Part shown: positions 43,033 to 50,973 of the stretch, piece after piece
Layout: each line of letters begins with the position of its first letter
How positions within the stretch are numbered: the first letter of the stretch is position 1
DNA from: Comamonas fluminis
Lineage (GTDB): Bacteria; Pseudomonadota; Gammaproteobacteria; Burkholderiales; Burkholderiaceae_C
Reading direction: 5' to 3'
Length of the DNA stretch: 64,000 bases
Assembly (NCBI RefSeq): GCF_019186805.1
Contig: NZ_CP066783.1
Span: 2,865,501-2,929,500, forward strand
Notes under the pieces: model-generated
The model's input: the letters and a program-made list of their open reading frames with translations, nothing else
Database searches by the model: none
Told to the model about the DNA's origin: nothing
Translations under genes and position numbers: made by a program

Positions 43033-44238
43033 TCATGCCGATGCTTCACTTCGGCTGGCTATGAACTGATTGCTATAGGCAGGCTGCACCACTTCTACCC
43101 TGTTGCGCCCTGCGGCTTTGCCTTTATACAAAGCGGCATCGGCCTGGCGCATGGCGCTGTCCACAGCGCCTGCGTCTTCAAAGCGGCTGGAAATGCCAAT
43201 GGTGACCGTGCATTGCAATGCCTTGTCCAGCCCTTTGATGCGTATGCTCTGCGCCTCTACCGCAGCACGCACGCGCTCGGCCAGCTGGGCCACGCCAGCG
43301 GCATCGGTCTCCAGGCTGATGACAACAAATTCCTCGCCGCCAATACGGCCCACCAAGTCACCCCGGCGCACAGTACTCTGCAGAACTTCAGCCACCTTGC
43401 ACAGCACGGCATCACCCGCAAGATGACCGTAGCTGTCGTTGATGCGCTTGAAGTGATCGACGTCGGCAATCAGCAGGTGCACAGGCTCTGCCTTGCGCGA
43501 GAGGAAGTAGCGCTGCACGGCTTCGGTCAGCCCGCGGCGGTTGAGCAGCTGGGTCAAGGGGTCGCGGGCGGCGATGTTGCGCAGATCGTCGGTCAGGCGG
43601 CGCAGCACCAGCCAGACGATGGAGGGCGGCAGCACCGTGGCCAGAAACGACATATAGATATAGAAGACCAGCTGAAACTGCTGGTCCATCTGCATTGCGT
43701 CCAGCCCACCGGTCACCAGCTTGTAGAACTTGATGGCGTTGAGCACGCAGATGCCGCAGATCAGCACGGCAAAGAACACCATCTCGCCATACAAATCCCT
43801 GGCGAAGGTGCGCACGCCATACACCACCGTCAGCGCCATCACAAAGAACAGCGCCGCCGCCATGCCCGAGAGCATGGCGTAGCGCGCCACGGGCCCCAGA
43901 CTCCATTGCACCAGCACCTGCACGGCGCTATAGGCCGCCGCAAAAACCAGCAGCGGGCGCAGCAAGGGCACGGGATGCCCAAAAAACCGCATGGCCCCCA
44001 GCCAGTACGCCACGGGCGAGGCCAGCGTGAGTGTGTGGTTGAGCACGCTCATCGCGCTCCAGGCCGGGCCGCCTTCCACCAGTTGCAGCACATAGGCGCT
44101 GCCCAGCAGAAAGTTGCCCACAGCAAAGAAGTCCATACCCATTTTTCGGGAGTGCAGACGCTTGCTGATGAGCAAAAACATGACTGAAAAGCACAGCAGA
44201 TGTGCACACAGCATGCCGACCAGAATTTTGGCAACCAT
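43033..44238 (-). CDS. Membrane-bound diguanylate cyclase (GGDEF)
   Basis: 401 residues from the ATG at 44238 with AAGG upstream; the frame to 44394 has no membrane or ribosome-site support. The N-terminal part (1-220) has about six to seven membrane segments. The GGDEF domain (about 235-395) shows Asp-Pro-Leu-Thr-Gln-Leu-Leu-Asn-Arg-Arg-Gly, Asp-Val-Asp-His-Phe-Lys and the active site Gly-Gly-Glu-Glu-Phe. Arg-Arg-Gly-Asp five residues before the active site is an intact inhibitory site, so feedback control by c-di-GMP is expected. Synthesises c-di-GMP; no EAL or HD-GYP domain. Confidence 0.9.
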   Translation of the reverse strand: MVAKILVGMLCAHLLCFSVMFLLISKRLHSRKMGMDFFAVGNFLLGSAYVLQLVEGGPAWSAMSVLNHTLTLASPVAYWLGAMRFFGHPVPLLRPLLVFAAAYSAVQVLVQWSLGPVARYAMLSGMAAALFFVMALTVVYGVRTFARDLYGEMVFFAVLICGICVLNAIKFYKLVTGGLDAMQMDQQFQLVFYIYMSFLATVLPPSIVWLVLRRLTDDLRNIAARDPLTQLLNRRGLTEAVQRYFLSRKAEPVHLLIADVDHFKRINDSYGHLAGDAVLCKVAEVLQSTVRRGDLVGRIGGEEFVVISLETDAAGVAQLAERVRAAVEAQSIRIKGLDKALQCTVTIGISSRFEDAGAVDSAMRQADAALYKGKAAGRNRVEVVQPAYSNQFIASRSEASA

Positions 44239-44551
44239 GATGACCTTGGGAAAAGAGCGAAGCCGCCTGTTGGCGCCCTGCATCTGCCATCCGGCATCAG
44301 AGGGCGTTGAAAAGGCTGAACCAGCGCATGTAACCACAAGAAACAAAGGCGATGCAGAAGTGTAATTCCTGGCCACCGAAGGCAGCTCAGGCAAGACCCA
44401 GCAACGCTCTCAAGTCATATCCCGCTGCAGCGCAGGAATTCGCGCGTCAGCGAACTTGACGCCTCCGTGACAATCCCAGGTCCGACAACTTGGGCAGCCT
44501 CGGTCCCACACGCGACAATGGGCCGGTTACCAGTCACGCATAAGACAGAAC
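44239..44551. other. Divergent promoter region between diguanylate cyclase and Crp/Fnr genes
   Basis: 313 bp without a supported gene. It must hold promoters for both genes. No Crp- or Fnr-type dyad is clear enough to name. Confidence 0.4.
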
Positions 44552-45271
44552 ATGGACGAACCGATTCTTAGTATGGAAGAACGTGAGGCGATCAACTCTG
44601 GTCGCTGGTTTTCATCCCTTTCGCCCTCTCTGAGGCACGACATTCTTCGATGCGCTTACGTCAAACGATTCAAAGATGGCATGCTCATCTGCGCCCGGGG
44701 GGAACCTCCCGAGGAATGGATCGCCTGTGCGCGCGGCGCCGTACGTGTCAGCTCCACCTCCATCACGGGCAAGCAGATCACGCTGACCTATGTGGAGCCG
44801 GGCATCTGGTTTGGCGATGTGGCGATTCTGGACGGCGACAGGCGCACGCACGATGCCTATGCCCATGGCGAGACCACGCTGATGTGCGTCTCCAAGGCGG
44901 ACTTCAAGCGCATCCTGTCCGAACATTCGGAATTCAGCGACGCCATATTGCGACTGAATGCACGCCGCGTGCGCCAGCTCTACGGCCTGGTGGAAGATCT
45001 GAACACCTTGCCGCTGCGCGCCCGTCTGGCCAAGCAGTTGCTGCACCTGACGCGCAGCTATGGCGTGATGAGCCTGTCGGACAGCAACGAGATCCGTATT
45101 GGCCTGCATCTGGCACAGGAAGAGCTGGCCCAGTTGCTGGGCGCATCGCGCCAGCGCGTGAACCAGGAACTCAAATCCATGGAACGCGAGGAAGTCATTC
45201 GCATCGAGCCCGGTGGGCTGGTGGTGCGGAATCGGGCGGTGTTGCTGCGAATCGCCGACACGGATCATTAA
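44552..45271 (+). CDS. Crp/Fnr family transcriptional regulator
   Basis: 239 residues. N-terminal cyclic-nucleotide-binding-like beta barrel (about 35-140) with Trp-Phe-Gly-Asp-Val-Ala-Ile-Leu-Asp-Gly. C-terminal winged helix (about 160-235) with Leu-Ala-Gln-Glu-Glu-Leu-Ala-Gln-Leu-Leu-Gly-Ala-Ser-Arg-Gln-Arg-Val-Asn-Gln-Glu. The Fnr cysteine cluster is absent and the cAMP-contact residues are not obvious, so the ligand is unknown. Divergent from the diguanylate cyclase gene, which may be a target. Confidence 0.88.
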   Translation: MDEPILSMEEREAINSGRWFSSLSPSLRHDILRCAYVKRFKDGMLICARGEPPEEWIACARGAVRVSSTSITGKQITLTYVEPGIWFGDVAILDGDRRTHDAYAHGETTLMCVSKADFKRILSEHSEFSDAILRLNARRVRQLYGLVEDLNTLPLRARLAKQLLHLTRSYGVMSLSDSNEIRIGLHLAQEELAQLLGASRQRVNQELKSMEREEVIRIEPGGLVVRNRAVLLRIADTDH

Positions 45272-45372
45272 CCCCCCCTGAGCCGCTTTGCGGCGTCCCC
45301 CCAAGGGGGACGGCAGCTTCGCCGCGAGGCGGCTCTTGCTTGCTGCCACTTGGGTGGGGCCACGCCAGTTTT
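45272..45372 (+). repeat. Dispersed GC-rich repeat, family B (copy 4)
   Basis: CCCCCCTGAGCCGCTTTGCG, CGTCCCCCCAAGGGGGACGG, then TTCGCCGCGAGGCGGCTCTT and a CGCCAGTTTT tail. Lies in the gap after the Crp/Fnr gene and extends the similarity to copy 2 up to the tail. Confidence 0.8.
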
Positions 45373-45505
45373 GGCGCGTGCTTCCCTTTCTCTTGCCGCG
45401 TTCTGCGGCAACTCCCTCCCCTTTTCACGCATCGCTCGCTGCGCCCTGGCGCAGCGTGGCGGCTTGCGTGCACCTCTCACAAATCGAACAAAGGACTGAG
45501 ACTTT

Positions 45506-46591
45506 ATGAGCACTTTTGACCATTTTGTCGGCACCCGCGCTGTTTCCGGTCAGCATGCTTTTGACACCGATGCGCTGACAGGCTGGATGAAGCAGCATGT
45601 AGAGGGTTTTGAAGGGCCGCTGCAGGTGGAAATGTTCAAGGGCGGCCAGTCCAACCCGACCTACAAGCTGCTCACGCCCGGCAAAAGCTATGTGATGCGC
45701 GCCAAACCCGGGCCGGTGGCCAAGCTGCTGCCCTCAGCCCACGCCATTGAGCGCGAGTACCGCGTGATGAAGGGTCTGGCAGGCACCGATGTGCCTGTGC
45801 CTCATATGTATGCGCTGTGCGAGGACGAGTCCATCATCGGCCGCGCCTTCTACATCATGGAGTTCATGGAAGGCCGTGTGCTCTGGGACCAGTCTCTTCC
45901 CGGCATGACGCCCGCGCAGCGCGCCGAGATCTATGACGAGATGAACCGCGTGATTGCGGCGCTGCACAAGGTGAAGTTTGCGGAGCGGGGTCTGGCCGAC
46001 TATGGCAAGAGCGGCAATTACTTCGAGCGCCAGATTGGCCGCTGGAGCAAGCAGTACGTCGCCTCCATTACCCAGCCCATCCCCGAGATGGACAAGCTCA
46101 TGGCCTGGCTGCCCGCCAATATGCCCGCCAGCGCCAGGGATGAAAGCCGCGTCTCCATCGTGCATGGCGACTACCGCCTGGACAACCTGATGTTCCACCC
46201 CACCGAGCCGCGCGTGATTGCCGTGCTGGACTGGGAGTTGTCCACGCTGGGCCACCCGCTGGCTGATTTCAGCTACCACTGCATGAGCTGGCATATCCCC
46301 GCCGAGCTAGGCCGAGGCATTGCGGGCCTGGATATTGCGGCACTGGGCATTCCTGCCGAGCACGACTATATCCAGCGCTATTGCGAACGCACTGGCACCC
46401 AGGATGTGGATGCGCTCAAGCGCGACTGGAACTTTTATCTGGCCTACAACATGTTCCGCATTGCCGCCATCTTGCAAGGCATTGCCAAGCGTGTGGAGGC
46501 TGGCACGGCCTCCAGCGCGCAGGCCAAAGCCTCGGGCGACACCGCCCGCCCCATGGCCGAGCTGGCCTGGTCTTTTGCCCAGCGCAGCTGA
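45506..46591 (+). CDS. Aminoglycoside phosphotransferase-like kinase, ACAD10/11-type
   Basis: 361 residues of the APH kinase fold. Gly-Gly-Gln-Ser-Asn-Pro-Thr-Tyr near the start acts as the ATP loop; the catalytic Asp is in Val-His-Gly-Asp-Tyr-Arg-Leu-Asp-Asn-Leu about 215-224; the metal Asp is in Val-Leu-Asp-Trp-Glu-Leu-Ser-Thr-Leu-Gly about 242. Followed 51 bp later by an acyl-CoA dehydrogenase, the same two parts that are fused in mammalian ACAD10/ACAD11. Related LvaA of Pseudomonas putida phosphorylates 4-hydroxyvaleryl-CoA. The likely role is 4-hydroxyacyl-CoA phosphorylation, not drug resistance. Confidence 0.85.
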   Translation: MSTFDHFVGTRAVSGQHAFDTDALTGWMKQHVEGFEGPLQVEMFKGGQSNPTYKLLTPGKSYVMRAKPGPVAKLLPSAHAIEREYRVMKGLAGTDVPVPHMYALCEDESIIGRAFYIMEFMEGRVLWDQSLPGMTPAQRAEIYDEMNRVIAALHKVKFAERGLADYGKSGNYFERQIGRWSKQYVASITQPIPEMDKLMAWLPANMPASARDESRVSIVHGDYRLDNLMFHPTEPRVIAVLDWELSTLGHPLADFSYHCMSWHIPAELGRGIAGLDIAALGIPAEHDYIQRYCERTGTQDVDALKRDWNFYLAYNMFRIAAILQGIAKRVEAGTASSAQAKASGDTARPMAELAWSFAQRS

Positions 46592-46642
46592 ATCTCTTCA
46601 ACCGTCACGTCATTTGCCTGTCCCACAATAAAAGGAGCTTTC

Positions 46643-47917
46643 ATGGACTTCGACTACTCGCCAAAAACCAAGGATCTCCAGCAGCGCCTGCTCAAATTCA
46701 TGGAAGAGCACATCTACCCGGCAGAAAAAGACTATGCCGACGAGATGCAGGCCAACACCGCCGCTGGCAAGCGCTGGACACCGCTGCAGACCATTGAAAA
46801 GCTCAAGGTCAAAGCGCAGGCCGCCGGGCTGTGGAACCTGTTTTTGCCAGTGGACAGCGCCGAGGCCTCGGGCTATCACGGCGCAGGCCTGACAAATCAG
46901 GAATATGCACCACTGGCCGAGATCATGGGCCGCGTGCCATGGGCTTCCGAAGTCTTCAACTGCTCTGCCCCCGACACTGGCAATATGGAAACCATTGCCC
47001 GCTACGGCAGCGCAGAGCTGAAAGAGCGCTGGCTCAAGCCCCTACTGGAAGGCAAGATTCGCTCCGCCTTCGCCATGACGGAGCCTGAAGTGGCCTCGTC
47101 CGACGCCACCAATATCTGCACCCGCATTGAGCGCGATGGCGACGAATACGTGATCAACGGCCACAAGTGGTGGATTTCCGGCGCGGGCGACCCTCGCTGC
47201 CAGGTCTTCATCACCATGGGCAAGACTGACCCCGAAGCGGCCAAGCACTCGCAGCAGAGCATGATCATCATCCCAGCCGATGCCAAGGGCATCCGCATCG
47301 CACGTCCGCTGAACGTGATGGGCTATGACGATGCGCCCCATGGCCATATGGAGATGTATTTTGAGAACGTTCGCGTGCCCGTTGGCAACATCCTGCTGGG
47401 CGAAGGGCGCGGCTTCGAGATCGCCCAGGGTCGCCTTGGCCCGGGCCGCATTCACCACTGCATGCGCCTGATTGGTCTGGCCGAGCGTGCGCTGGAACTG
47501 ATGTGCAAGCGCGCCTCCTCTCGCACAGCCTTTGGCAAGACCGTGGCCCAGCAAACCGTCACGCAGGAGCGCATTGCCGAAGCCCGCTGCAAGATCGACA
47601 TGGCCCGACTGCTGACCCTCAAAGCCGCCTGGCTGATGGACGTGGCCGGCAACAAGGTGGCGCGCACCGAAATTGCCATGATCAAGGTTGTTGCCCCCAG
47701 CATGGCCTGCGAAGTCATCGACTGGGCCATGCAAGTGCATGGCGGCGGCGGCATGTGTGACGACTTCCCGCTGGCCTATGCCTATGCATCGGCCCGCACG
47801 CTGCGCTTTGCTGATGGTCCCGACGAGGTGCACCGCAACGCTATTGCCAAGTGGGAGCTGGGCAAATACGGCAGCTACGGCAGAAACGCCGAAGTGCCGG
47901 TGACACGCGGCGGTTGA
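46643..47917 (+). CDS. Acyl-CoA dehydrogenase, partner of the APH-like kinase
   Basis: 424 residues. [23 protein letters not shown], and [11 protein letters not shown] are in the ACAD11-like C-terminal pattern. AGGAG before the start. It may handle the phosphorylated or re-arranged 4-hydroxyacyl-CoA made by the kinase. Ends at a strong terminator. Confidence 0.9.
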   Translation: MDFDYSPKTKDLQQRLLKFMEEHIYPAEKDYADEMQANTAAGKRWTPLQTIEKLKVKAQAAGLWNLFLPVDSAEASGYHGAGLTNQEYAPLAEIMGRVPWASEVFNCSAPDTGNMETIARYGSAELKERWLKPLLEGKIRSAFAMTEPEVASSDATNICTRIERDGDEYVINGHKWWISGAGDPRCQVFITMGKTDPEAAKHSQQSMIIIPADAKGIRIARPLNVMGYDDAPHGHMEMYFENVRVPVGNILLGEGRGFEIAQGRLGPGRIHHCMRLIGLAERALELMCKRASSRTAFGKTVAQQTVTQERIAEARCKIDMARLLTLKAAWLMDVAGNKVARTEIAMIKVVAPSMACEVIDWAMQVHGGGGMCDDFPLAYAYASARTLRFADGPDEVHRNAIAKWELGKYGSYGRNAEVPVTRGG

Positions 47918-47970
47918 TCAACCCCGAACTTTCCACCCGAGCCTGAGCTAACGGCGCAGGCGATAAAGAC

Positions 47971-48005
47971 AAAACACCCCGAAGCTCTCGCTTACGGGGT
48001 GTTTT
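47971..48005 (+). terminator. Rho-independent terminator
   Basis: AAAACACCCCG, loop, CGGGGTGTTTT. Confidence 0.88.
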
Positions 48006-48018
48006 GCTTTGCTTCTCG

Positions 48019-48120
48019 CTATCTATTTGAAAGCTGCTTGCGCTTGTCAACAGCCATATTCAGAATCATTTATCTCAAATTTGAGACAGATACAACGCAA
48101 GCAGCTTCTCAATTCATAGC
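48019..48120. promoter_or_regulatory. Nested dyads upstream of the fused transporter gene
   Basis: The outer inverted repeat is AAGCTGCTTGCG (48031-48042) and CGCAAGCAGCTT (48096-48107). Between them is a perfect 14-bp palindrome, TCTCAAATTTGAGA (48073-48086). The outer arms match the family-A repeat; the inner palindrome looks like a regulator-binding site, about 75 bp before the start at 48162. Confidence 0.55.
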
Positions 48121-48161
48121 GCGCCGAACAAGCTTCGCAGGCCGCTTGCTATAGTGAACCA

Positions 48162-49721
48162 ATGAAGCTTGCCCAACGACTGCTTGTCGCCCTGGTGGCC
48201 TGGTGTCTGCTGATGCCCGCTGTGCTCATGGCCCAGAGCCCGCAGGCCGAAGCGCTGCGCGTAGGCTCCAAACGCTTTACCGAGAGCTATATCCTGGCCG
48301 AAATCGTGGCACAGACGGCTCAGCAGGCGGGCGTGAGCACGCAGTTGCGTCAGGGCCTGGGCAACACCGCCATCGTTCACGGCGCGCTGCGCTCCGGCCA
48401 AATTGATGTCTATGCCGAGTACACAGGCACAATTGCGCAGGAAATCATCAAGGATTCATCGAAAGCCACGCTGGCCGAGCTGAACAGCGCCCTTGCCTCT
48501 CAAGGGCTGGCGGTTGGCGTGCCACTGGGCTTCAACAACGGCTATGCTCTGGCCATGCGCCGCGATGTGGCCCAGCGCCTGGGTATTACACGCCTCAGCG
48601 ATCTGGCGGCTCACCCCGAGCTGCGCTTTGGCCTGTCCAACGAATTTCTGGGCCGTGCCGATGGCTGGCAAGGGCTGGCCCAGCGCTACCAGTTGCAATC
48701 CAGGCCGCAGGGCCTGGACCACGGCCTGGCCTACGAAGCCGTGCGCCAGCAGCATGTGGATGTGATGGACATCTACACCACCGATGCCAAGATCAACCAG
48801 CTCGGTCTGCTGGTGCTGCAGGACGACCTGAACTACTTCCCGCACTACGATGCTGTGCTGCTGTACCGCGCCGACCTGCCTCAGCGCCAGCCCGCTGCCT
48901 GGGCCGCGCTGCAATCGCTGCAAGGTCGCATCAACGAACAGGCCATGATTGCCATGAACGCCCAGGCAGAGCTGCAAGGTATGGGCTTTGCGCAGATTGC
49001 ACAGGGCTTTCTGCATCCCGAATCACAAAATGCGGCCGCTGCCAACGCTGCGAAAAAAGCCGCAACTCCCCCCAGCTTTGCCGCCCTGCTCTGGCAGCGG
49101 CTGGCGGCCAATGATCTGGGCCTGCTCGTGGGCCAGCACCTGCTGCTGGTGCTGCTGTCCGTGGGCATTGCTGCGCTGATCGCCATTCCCGCCGGGATTT
49201 TGCTGTTTCCCCACGCGCGCCTGCGGGCACTGGCATTGGGCCTGGCCGGCATCATGCAGACCATTCCCTCGCTGGCGTTACTGGCCGTGCTGATTGCCGC
49301 CATGGGCGTCATTGGCCGTGCGCCCGCCCTGGTGGCGCTGACGGCCTATTCCATCTTGCCGATTCTGAGCAACACCTGCGCAGGGCTTGCAGAGGTAGCA
49401 CCAGGCCTGCGCAATGCAGGACTGGCCCTGGGCATGACCAAGCCCCAGTTGATGCGCTGGGTGGAACTGCCCATTGCTATGCCCACCATCACCGCCGGTT
49501 TACGCACGGCCTGTGCCATTGCCATAGGCACAGCCACGATTGCCGCCTTTATCGGAGCAGGAGGCCTGGGCGAGCGCATTGTCACGGGTCTGGCCCTGAA
49601 CGACAGCGCGTTGATGCTCGCCGGCGCCCTGCCCGCTGCGGGCTTGGCCCTCATCAGCGAGCTGAGTTTTGAACTGTGGGAACGCACGCTACGCCGCAGA
49701 CGCCAGCATCGCGGCTCCTGA
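48162..49721 (+). CDS. Fused glycine betaine/choline-type binding protein and ABC permease
   Basis: 519 residues. The signal peptide ends Ala-Val-Leu-Met-Ala-Gln. Residues 28-290 form an OpuAC/OsmF-like binding domain (Val-Gly-Ser-Lys-Arg-Phe-Thr-Glu-Ser-Tyr-Ile-Leu-Ala-Glu at the start; Tyr-Ala-Glu-Tyr-Thr-Gly-Thr in the first third). Residues about 310-510 form a permease with five to six membrane segments and an EAA-like loop, Glu-Val-Ala-Pro-Gly-Leu-Arg-Asn-Ala-Gly-Leu-Ala-Leu-Gly-Met. The order binding domain then permease is the reverse of the common Gram-positive fusion. No ATPase gene is adjacent, so it must use one encoded elsewhere. Likely osmoprotectant or choline-type uptake. Confidence 0.87.
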   Translation: MKLAQRLLVALVAWCLLMPAVLMAQSPQAEALRVGSKRFTESYILAEIVAQTAQQAGVSTQLRQGLGNTAIVHGALRSGQIDVYAEYTGTIAQEIIKDSSKATLAELNSALASQGLAVGVPLGFNNGYALAMRRDVAQRLGITRLSDLAAHPELRFGLSNEFLGRADGWQGLAQRYQLQSRPQGLDHGLAYEAVRQQHVDVMDIYTTDAKINQLGLLVLQDDLNYFPHYDAVLLYRADLPQRQPAAWAALQSLQGRINEQAMIAMNAQAELQGMGFAQIAQGFLHPESQNAAAANAAKKAATPPSFAALLWQRLAANDLGLLVGQHLLLVLLSVGIAALIAIPAGILLFPHARLRALALGLAGIMQTIPSLALLAVLIAAMGVIGRAPALVALTAYSILPILSNTCAGLAEVAPGLRNAGLALGMTKPQLMRWVELPIAMPTITAGLRTACAIAIGTATIAAFIGAGGLGERIVTGLALNDSALMLAGALPAAGLALISELSFELWERTLRRRRQHRGS

Positions 49722-49850
49722 CTTCTGAATCCCCAAAAATCGTGGTTTAGCCGGTTCGCAAAAACCATGTCAAAGGCCATTGCATCCCCGAAGGCCCGTG
49801 GCATGAGAAAATCGGCAGTTATTTATCAACAAGAACACAACGGATTCACC

Positions 49851-50955
49851 ATGGAAGCAGAACGCGTCAACTCTATCGGCAACAACCTCCAAGATCTGTC
49901 CGAGCGCACGGCAGATCTCCGGAGGTATCTTTGACTACGATGCCAAGTACGAACGCCTGCGCACAGTAAACGCCTCGCTGGAAGACCCCGCTGTCTGGAA
50001 CGACCCCAAGAAGGCACAGGAGCTGGGCAAGGAAAAGAAGTCGCTCGACTCCGTCGTGCTGACGCTGGAAAAGCTCACCACCGAGCTGGCTGACAACGCC
50101 GAGCTGTTCGAGATGAGCAAGGAAGAAGGCGATGACGCCGGCCTTGAAACCATCGAAGCCGAAACCGCCAAGCTCAAGCCACTGATTGAAGAGCTGGAAT
50201 TCCGCCGCATGTTTGGCGGCGAGGCCGATCCGCTGAACTGCTTTATCGACATTCAAGCCGGTGCCGGTGGTACCGAAGCCTGCGACTGGGCCAGCATGCT
50301 GCTGCGCCAGTACCTGAAGTACGCCGAGCGCAAGGGCTTCAAGGCCACCGTCGAAGAAGAAACTGCAGGCGACGTGGCAGGTATCAAGAGCGCCACCATC
50401 AAGGTGGAAGGCGAATACGCCTTTGGCCTGCTGCGCACCGAAACCGGCGTGCACCGCCTGGTACGCAAGTCGCCATTCGATAGCTCTGGCGGCCGCCACA
50501 CCAGCTTCTCGTCGCTGTTTGTCTACCCCGAGATTGATGACTCCATCGAGATCAACATCAATCCGTCCGACGTGCGCACCGACACCTACCGTGCCTCTGG
50601 CGCGGGTGGTCAGCACATTAACAAGACCGACTCCGCCGTGCGTTTGACCCACATCCCTACGGGTATCGTGGTGCAGTGCCAGGATGGCCGCTCGCAGCAC
50701 AGCAACCGTGATGTGGCATGGCAGCGCCTGCGCTCGCGTCTGTATGACTTCGAAATGCGCAAGCGCATGGAAGAGCAGCAAAAGCTGGAAGACACCAAGA
50801 CCGATGTGGGCTGGGGTCACCAGATTCGCTCCTATGTGCTGGACAACAGCCGCATCAAGGACTTGCGCACCAACGTCGAAGTCTCGGCCACCCAGAAGGT
50901 GCTAGACGGCGATCTGGACGTGTTTATCGAAGCCTCGCTCAAGCAAGGTCTCTGA
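49851..50955 (+). CDS. prfB: Peptide chain release factor 2, with programmed +1 frameshift
   Basis: The zero frame starts at 49851 and stops at TGA 49932-49934 after 27 codons, in TAT-CTT-TGA-C with GGAGGT 3 bases before CTT: the canonical autoregulatory site. Reading then continues in the +1 frame from GAC at 49933 to 50955, giving 367 residues. Ser-Pro-Phe (stop-codon reading) and Gly-Gly-Gln (peptide release) motifs are both present. Low RF2 lets ribosomes pause at UGA and slip, so the gene senses its own product. Joining both frames is required for a correct annotation. Confidence 0.97.
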
Positions 50956-50973
50956 TCCTAGAAAGGAATCGAT

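Noticed and set aside
45506..46591. Antibiotic resistance call for the aminoglycoside phosphotransferase-like gene
   Set aside because: Context and motifs fit the ACAD10/11-type acyl-CoA kinase; no resistance-gene neighbourhood.
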